Shown piece by piece: positions 59,110 through 64,000 of a stretch of 64,000 nucleotides of DNA. The first letter of the stretch is position 1, and each line of letters starts with the position of its first letter. A program made the position numbers and the translations under genes. Under the pieces are notes generated by a model. It saw only the letters and a program-made list of their open reading frames with translations. It did no database searches and was not told the DNA's origin. This DNA comes from Leishmania infantum JPCM5 (lineage: Eukaryota > Euglenozoa > Kinetoplastea > Trypanosomatida > Trypanosomatidae), in contig NC_009418.2 in NCBI RefSeq assembly GCF_000002875.2, positions 1,600,273 to 1,664,272 of the forward strand, read 5' to 3'.

Positions 59110-59949
59110 ATGGAAGGCATTTCAGAGGAGCAGCGCCAACGTGAAGAGGCCGAGATTCGTGAGCGCGACCGCAAGCGCCAGCAAGAGAAGGAGGAACACG
59201 AGCGCCGCCTCGCGGAGGAAAAGGCGGAGGAGGAGCGCAAGCGTCGCGATGAGGAGCAGCTGCGCGTCGAGGAGGAAAAGCGCAAAAAGCGGCAGGAGGA
59301 GGAGTGGAAGCGTCTCGGCTCAGATGCGATCCAGGACCTGCCGCCGGTGCCACCGCCGGTGGCGGAGGAGGGAGCGCTAGACATGTGGTACCTTGACGAC
59401 GAGACGTCTCAGCCTCCGCTGAGCACCGCCAGCCTCAAACCTGGGCGAAAGATGGGCGCTCCTGCGGTCACCATGAAGGCGTTGCGGGAGTTGGGTGTGG
59501 TCCTTTTCCGCGTCAGTATGAGCGACTTCTGCGTGGTAAGGCAGATCATCAAGGAACGCGAATACAAGCACACCGACGAGATCAAAATCTCGCAGACCGC
59601 CAAGGACGACAGCTTTCTCGAGCGGTGGTATCAGGAACACTACACCGAGGACGAGCAGTTTCGCGTCGTGATGGACGGCTCCTTCTTCCTGGATATCCGG
59701 TCCAAGCAAGACGAGTGGATCCGGGTGCACCTGAAAGCAGGTGATCTTGTCGTTCTACCTGCCGGCATGTATCACCGTGCCACCCTCGATGAAGACGATT
59801 ACGTGGCGCTCTATCGCGGCTTCCAAGACGCACCCCGCTTTGTACCCGTCAAGCGGTCCGACAGCCGGGCAGACTCCAACCAGGTTCGGCTGGCATACTT
59901 GATGAGTTTGAAGAAGGGCGACGTCGCCACGCAGAACGGATTTCTGTGA
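59110..59949 (+). CDS. Acireductone dioxygenase-fold protein with degenerate metal site and coiled-coil N-terminus
   Basis: A 279-residue protein. Residues 1-75 are a highly charged Glu/Arg/Lys coiled coil. From about 93 on it follows acireductone dioxygenase (ADI1): MWYLDDE (AWYMDD), LRELGVVLFRV, FLERWYQEHYTEDEQFRVVMDGSFFLDIRSKQDEWIRVHLKAGDLVVLPAGMYHRATLDEDDY. ARD is a cupin enzyme of methionine salvage using four metal ligands (HxH, E, H). Here His177 and the late His222 (MYHR) remain, but the second His of HxH is Thr179 and the Glu is Gln183. Nearby Glu180/Glu182 might substitute, but the standard set is broken. It is probably a non-enzymatic or changed cupin. The fold call is firm; activity is doubtful. 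Confidence 0.82.
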   Translation: MEGISEEQRQREEAEIRERDRKRQQEKEEHERRLAEEKAEEERKRRDEEQLRVEEEKRKKRQEEEWKRLGSDAIQDLPPVPPPVAEEGALDMWYLDDETSQPPLSTASLKPGRKMGAPAVTMKALRELGVVLFRVSMSDFCVVRQIIKEREYKHTDEIKISQTAKDDSFLERWYQEHYTEDEQFRVVMDGSFFLDIRSKQDEWIRVHLKAGDLVVLPAGMYHRATLDEDDYVALYRGFQDAPRFVPVKRSDSRADSNQVRLAYLMSLKKGDVATQNGFL

Positions 59950-60708
59950 TTCCGTGCGTCGTCTGTGTACCGTATTTCTTCCCCTGTGTTCATGTGCTTG
60001 ATGTAACGGTGAACGGCTTTCCTTCCGCACCTCCCTCTGGCTCCGTTCCGGTGCTGCTCGGCTGCGTCGGCGATGGCGTTGTCGACGACGAAGCTGGTGG
60101 GAACAGCATTGGCGAGCCGAACGCCTCTTACATATCATCATGTACAAACACAACAAAACGCATGTCCCCAAGCACAACTGTTGTTGCGTCCTATTCTCCT
60201 TTTTGAATTCTTATGTAGCCAGCCATGCCGCCTCTTATTTCGTGGCGGCATTCCAGTACACCCAAAGAAACGCAATTTGGTGGTATGCTGACCGACAACG
60301 CCGAACACCGTGCGCTCACGCACTGAATTCAGTTTCCGAGTGGTTGATTCCGTTGTCCATCCTCTCACGCCCGCTTTCCTTTCTTCTCCGCATACTCTCG
60401 TGCTACGCGCTCGCCTCCGACGCTGAGTGCGGCGTGGAGTCAGCACTGTCGGAACGACACCGCTACACCGACGTCACGTGCTCTGCTCACCAACCATCCC
60501 ACGTGTCTTCTCTCGCTGATCTCGCACGGTTGTACAGGACATCGTGCTTTACCTCCTCCAACCCACCGAACCTCGCTCCCACTCCTTTCTCTCTCCCTCT
60601 CGTCCGCCAAGCTGTGGATTTTTCTTCTGTCCCCGGCGCTGGCCATCGTGCTTGTGTACGTGCCTCTCTCTTTCTCTATGCGCATCGTTCACCCGTCAAC
60701 TGGGTGCC
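59950..60708. other. Intergenic region
   Basis: No gene is supported. CT-rich sequence (about 60577-60606) and several AGs precede the next gene; the frame of that gene is open through this leader from 60544. Confidence 0.55.
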
Positions 60709-62376
60709 ATGTACACGCGTGATGTCAGTGACCGCATTAGCGGCATCTCCGCAGCGGACCTTGCGCAGCGTTTGGTCGAGATTTCGGCAAGGAACACTGC
60801 ACAAGATGATGCCTTTACCAAGAGCGTTTCCCAGCGGCCCCTACCACACTGTGTGAGTGCACTGCTGTGGGATGCGAAATGCGCTGGGGCAGCCCCGCCG
60901 CGGACGGCACTGTTGCGCGGTGATGTGGTGAACATGACGTCGTCTGTGTCGGATGCGACGCTCTCTTGCGTCGCACTTTCACACAATGTGCGATTTCGCT
61001 TTGCCCGCTCACGGCACAGGCGCCTGACAGGGATCCTCTCATCGGCAGCGGCGTCCTTGCCGCTTCGAATATGCCGAGTCGGCGTGACACACTTCTACTG
61101 GATGGACGAGTGCGCGCCGGGAGTGTCGTACGACGACGAATCGGTGCTGTCGACGGTGCTGCAAAAACGGATTGTGCAATGGGCCGTATGCACCTTCGCA
61201 CGGAATCCACTGTTGCGCAACATATCCCTGCAAGCCCTTGAAGCCGTTTTTCCCGCGCTGCTTGCTTTCTCGCCGCGCGAACGCGAGGAGCTTCTTAAGC
61301 AAGCCGCAGAGTTCCTCGGTCAAGGGACACTCATTTGGTACGGTGGGGCGATGATCAAGCAGTTCCACGAAAGCGCCGCCTCACTCGCTCTTCCCCTACT
61401 CACATCCAGTGAGGAACGTTGCTCCGCGGCGCTCTTATTTGCGCTCTCAACGGCGCAGGAAATTATGGGCGCTCGACGTGCTGACGCCGCACAGGCACTT
61501 CGCTTTCTTCTCGAGGTGTACGGCGCGCGCTGCGTGGCGCTATCGCCAGCGCTGACAACCGCAACGCTGCTCGTGTCCCGGGCAATGGTGCCGCTCTGCA
61601 CCCGCCGCTGCTTTGGAGCAGGATCACGTCAGCACAATCTACTCCAGCCCTACCTCTTCCCATTATCCTGCGCAGCTGTGGAGGCGCTGCCGTGGATTCT
61701 ACACAGTACCCACACCTCCTCCCCCGAGCTCAACCGAGAGCTCGTACGCCGTACCCGTGAAGCCGCAGCTGCAGTGCTCACCACGGCAGCGCCGTTCGCT
61801 GCCACCACTGCTCAAAAGCGTCAGACACACGAGGACGACGCCACCGCATTCTTCTGCGCAAATCACGCGCTCCAAATACGCCGCGACACACTCGTTGCTC
61901 ATTTCAGTAGCGACGTCCCCTCTTCGTTATCCGCACTGACGGCGGCCGACAGCGGTGTCGTGGCGCGTTCACGCCTGCTGGAAGCGGCGCCCAAATGGTG
62001 GGAGCAAGCGGCGAAAGCGAGCAACAGCGACGTGTCTCGTGACGAGGCAGAGTTGAAGATCAATGTGAAGGCCGCGGCCGCAGCGCTGCGCGAGCCCCAC
62101 GGCGGTGACCACGCGCTGCTTGCCGTTATGCACCGCACGCGCAAACGTCAGCGCAACGGCGAGCAGCTCACGGCACAGACGGTGGAAACGGCGCTCGAGG
62201 GTGCGTCGATTCGGTTGAATCGACGCGCCCTCCTACAGCTCGTGGACATTTTGGCGCTCAATGCGCACAGCGAGGACCGCCACGGGAAGGCGCGCCAGTA
62301 CCTCGAGCAGCACCACGTAGCCGAGGCGCAGATCCGCGACTTCACCATGCTTTTGTCGTCCACGCGCAAGACGTGA
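60709..62376 (+). CDS. Hypothetical protein, 555 aa, mostly helical
   Basis: I do not recognise this family. The protein reads as alpha-helical, Ala/Leu-rich and soluble, with no signal peptide or convincing membrane helix. Possible armadillo-like stretches lie at about 150-330 (for example NISLQALEAVFPALLAFSPREREELLKQAAEFLGQG and CSAALLFALSTAQEIMG). A basic patch (HRTRKRQRNGEQ) lies near 482, and the C-terminal ~60 residues form charged helices. The start is the first ATG beyond the pyrimidine-rich leader. Codon bias and long uninterrupted frame support a real gene, likely kinetoplastid-specific. Its 3' UTR holds repeat copy C in reverse orientation. Confidence 0.72.
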   Translation: MYTRDVSDRISGISAADLAQRLVEISARNTAQDDAFTKSVSQRPLPHCVSALLWDAKCAGAAPPRTALLRGDVVNMTSSVSDATLSCVALSHNVRFRFARSRHRRLTGILSSAAASLPLRICRVGVTHFYWMDECAPGVSYDDESVLSTVLQKRIVQWAVCTFARNPLLRNISLQALEAVFPALLAFSPREREELLKQAAEFLGQGTLIWYGGAMIKQFHESAASLALPLLTSSEERCSAALLFALSTAQEIMGARRADAAQALRFLLEVYGARCVALSPALTTATLLVSRAMVPLCTRRCFGAGSRQHNLLQPYLFPLSCAAVEALPWILHSTHTSSPELNRELVRRTREAAAAVLTTAAPFAATTAQKRQTHEDDATAFFCANHALQIRRDTLVAHFSSDVPSSLSALTAADSGVVARSRLLEAAPKWWEQAAKASNSDVSRDEAELKINVKAAAAALREPHGGDHALLAVMHRTRKRQRNGEQLTAQTVETALEGASIRLNRRALLQLVDILALNAHSEDRHGKARQYLEQHHVAEAQIRDFTMLLSSTRKT

Positions 62377-63513
62377 GGTGCACACGTCGCTCCATCCACC
62401 CACTCACGCGTCTGCGAGGGCCGGTTGCTGCAAGACACCCACAGAAGGAAACGTTTTCCTTTGTGGTTTGAGGTGCCCGCTGTGTCTGCCCTACAGCGTG
62501 TGTTCGGCCGCACTCTGCCTCTCCTGCCGCAGGAGGCGCCGGAGGGGGGAGGGGGGGGGGCACATCCAGTAGTGCAAAGCAGCCGCACACACACGCGGTA
62601 CAGCGATGCGCCGCCTTCGTCGTCTCGGCACACTCTCCACGCCAAACTCGACCCACCGGCTGAGCAGGTCGCCACACAGTGCAGCCCTCCGGGGGGTTCG
62701 GCCTCCCCCGCCAGCAGGCAGTGCGGGGGCCACCTGGAATGCGTTCGAGCCACGTTGCCACCTTCGCCTATCGTATGGATGGCGCAAGTTTGTTCACCGC
62801 CGCAGGTCGCTCTGATCTCCCTACGCCGTAGGCGCTTGGCCACGTCACCGCCAGCAGTGGCGCTGCACTCGCATGGGGTTGGGGGAGGGGAGTGTGGGGC
62901 TGCTCAGCTCCTCCCCACACAGAGCACGGCTGCTGGAGGCTGAGGGGCCACGCACTGTGGTGTTCTCCCCCACCCTTTCCCCGTCCCCCTCCTCTCCCCC
63001 CATCATGAGGGAAAAAAAAGCAAGTGCAAGACAGAAAAATGCGGCAAACGTGGATGTCCGTTTAGCACCCGGTTCTGCTCTCTCAGTCTGAGAGTCGGCG
63101 CTGCCGTGTCTCGCTCATTCGCACCGCAATCCATCGGCGCGAGCGAAGTCTGACGGCAACCTCGCTTTTACCCCCTCCTCCCTTGTGCCTTTCGGGCGGC
63201 GATGGTGAGTACATTGGCGCGCTACTCCACCTCACATCTTGCTTCTTGATTCGCCTTCTCTCTGGCTGCCCAACCTCCTTGTTCAACAGTCATCTCATAG
63301 CGACCAGCAAAACACAACCAAAGCAACCAGTGCCCGCCCCCTCCCGTTCTCCTGTGTGTCCTGTGCGACTCTCTGTATCGTTTACCTTTTCCTGCGGCCA
63401 TTTTTTTTTTGCATCTCTCTGTCCAGCTGCCACCACCAGGGCAAGCTCTTTCTCTGTCGCTGTCCCCCCCCCCCACACACACACAAACGCACACTCTTCT
63501 CCTCACCGTCACC
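62377..63513. other. 3' UTR and intergenic region containing inverted repeat copy C
   Basis: No gene is supported; the long open frames here belong to the repeat. After the repeat come an A8 run (63011-63018), CT-rich stretches (about 63340-63440), a T10 run near 63402-63411 and a C-rich/CA run at 63465-63485, ahead of the next gene. Confidence 0.65.
62463..62985 (-). repeat. SIDER2-like repeat, copy C (inverted)
   Basis: The reverse complement matches copies A and B nearly base for base (differences seen: one change in the AAGCTTG segment and in the length of the C/G run). The A-rich retroposon end now lies on the left, so the element is opposite to transcription. It sits in the 3' UTR of the 555-residue protein gene. 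Confidence 0.8.
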
Positions 63514-64000
63514 ATGAACACTTCTGCGACCGAAGCTAGTGCCATCCAGCAGCTGGCGAAGAAACCCACAGACATCGCCGCGCACTACTCTGCCGAAACG
63601 TGCAACCTGGACTACGATACCAATGACCCCGAGAGAGGCGACCTGGACGAAGTGCTGTTTTTCGCAGAGCCGCTGAAGGAAGCGCAGAACCTTCTGCCCA
63701 ACGGTAAGTCACCACCGAAATCCCCCAAAACGTCGATGCAGACCTTCCTTCAGACTGTGCCGCACCTCTTCACCCTCACGCTTGAGGAGATATCCAGCCT
63801 TGACGTCATGGTGCGCGAGTACAGCGAGATGGATGTCATTATCGAGGAAGGGGCGTATCTGGAGCACATCTACGTGCTCGCCTCTGGCACTGTTGAAGTG
63901 ATGAACTCCAAGAAGGGTCTCAAGCGTGCGTTTGGCCACCGGCGCATCGGTAGCATGGTAGCGCCAAGCGTGTTCGGCATCGACGACGCCATCCTCGAGA
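63514..64000 (+). CDS. Cyclic-nucleotide-binding-domain protein, 5' part only
   Basis: A partial gene: 162 codons from the ATG at 63514 stay open to the window end. An N-terminal region of ~70 residues precedes the beginning of a cNMP-binding (CAP/PKA-R-type) domain: a helix (FLQTVPHLFTLTLEEISSLDVMV), then EEGAYLEHIYVLASGTVEVMN (typical IxxEGxxxxxhYhhxxGxVxV) and RRIGSMVAPSVFGIDDAIL (GxxFGExAL). The glutamate of the binding FGE motif appears as FGID, so nucleotide binding is uncertain. The rest, including any effector domain, is outside the window. PKA-regulatory-like or orphan CNB proteins are both possible. Confidence 0.8.
   Translation, partial: MNTSATEASAIQQLAKKPTDIAAHYSAETCNLDYDTNDPERGDLDEVLFFAEPLKEAQNLLPNGKSPPKSPKTSMQTFLQTVPHLFTLTLEEISSLDVMVREYSEMDVIIEEGAYLEHIYVLASGTVEVMNSKKGLKRAFGHRRIGSMVAPSVFGIDDAILE

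Noticed and set aside
62425..62943. A 172-codon open frame, with similar ones at 24329-24700 and 26665-27120 on the other strand
   Set aside because: The same peptide appears in all three repeat copies, but the frame is also open on the opposite strand and differs at its ends. It follows from the repeat being GC-rich and stop-poor, not from coding.
1..64000. CRISPR arrays, bacterial operons, ribosome binding sites, rRNA and tRNA genes
   Set aside because: I looked for spaced direct repeats, Shine-Dalgarno patterns, tRNA arm signatures and rRNA motifs and found none; the gene set is eukaryotic and the upstream signals are trans-splice type.

Overview
The window looks like trypanosomatid, almost certainly Leishmania-type, nuclear DNA. 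All 29 genes I can support lie on the + strand, have no visible introns and are GC-rich at third positions. They are separated by 0.3-1.7 kb of pyrimidine-rich, microsatellite-rich DNA with typical trans-splice acceptors (a polypyrimidine tract followed by AG). No promoter or strand switch is visible, so this is an internal piece of one polycistronic transcription unit. Three nearly identical ~510-bp non-coding repeats resemble the SIDER2-type degenerate retroposons found in Leishmania 3' UTRs. Names are from motif recognition by eye; no database was searched.

Layout. 1-12.5 kb: a zinc-knuckle protein, a FAM20-like secretory-pathway kinase, a PP6-like phosphatase, a protein of unknown function, a PCNA-binding candidate (possibly POLD3-like), a LYR-like small protein and a LAMTOR4-like roadblock protein. 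13-22 kb: a chromatin and cytoskeleton block with an FHA plus tandem-BRCT protein like MDC1, a WAPL-like helical-repeat protein, and a 1488-aa kinesin whose tail looks like PH, degenerate inositol-5-phosphatase and C2 domains. 23-30 kb: a DCN1-like neddylation factor, a tail-anchored ankyrin protein between two direct copies of the repeat, GAR1, and a DHHC palmitoyltransferase interrupted by a frameshift in a run of eight G. 31-46.6 kb: alpha-COP, a small membrane protein, a proteasome beta subunit of PSMB4 type and a full-length TOR kinase. 47.5-64 kb: SSNA1-like coiled coil, CNOT9/CAF40, an RRM protein, a TMEM170-like membrane protein, a WD40 protein, a Myb-like protein, a degenerate acireductone-dioxygenase-fold protein, an unrecognised 555-aa protein, an inverted third repeat copy, and the 5' part of a cyclic-nucleotide-binding-domain gene cut by the window end.

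The genes do not form a pathway. As usual for trypanosomatids, neighbours are co-transcribed without being functionally linked, and regulation would be expected mainly through splicing, mRNA stability and 3' UTRs, where the repeats sit. Two themes do recur: a LAMTOR4-like protein and a TOR kinase (nutrient signalling), and an MDC1-like reader next to a WAPL-like protein (chromosome maintenance). The most unusual item is the kinesin fused to an apparently dead phosphoinositide-phosphatase module.
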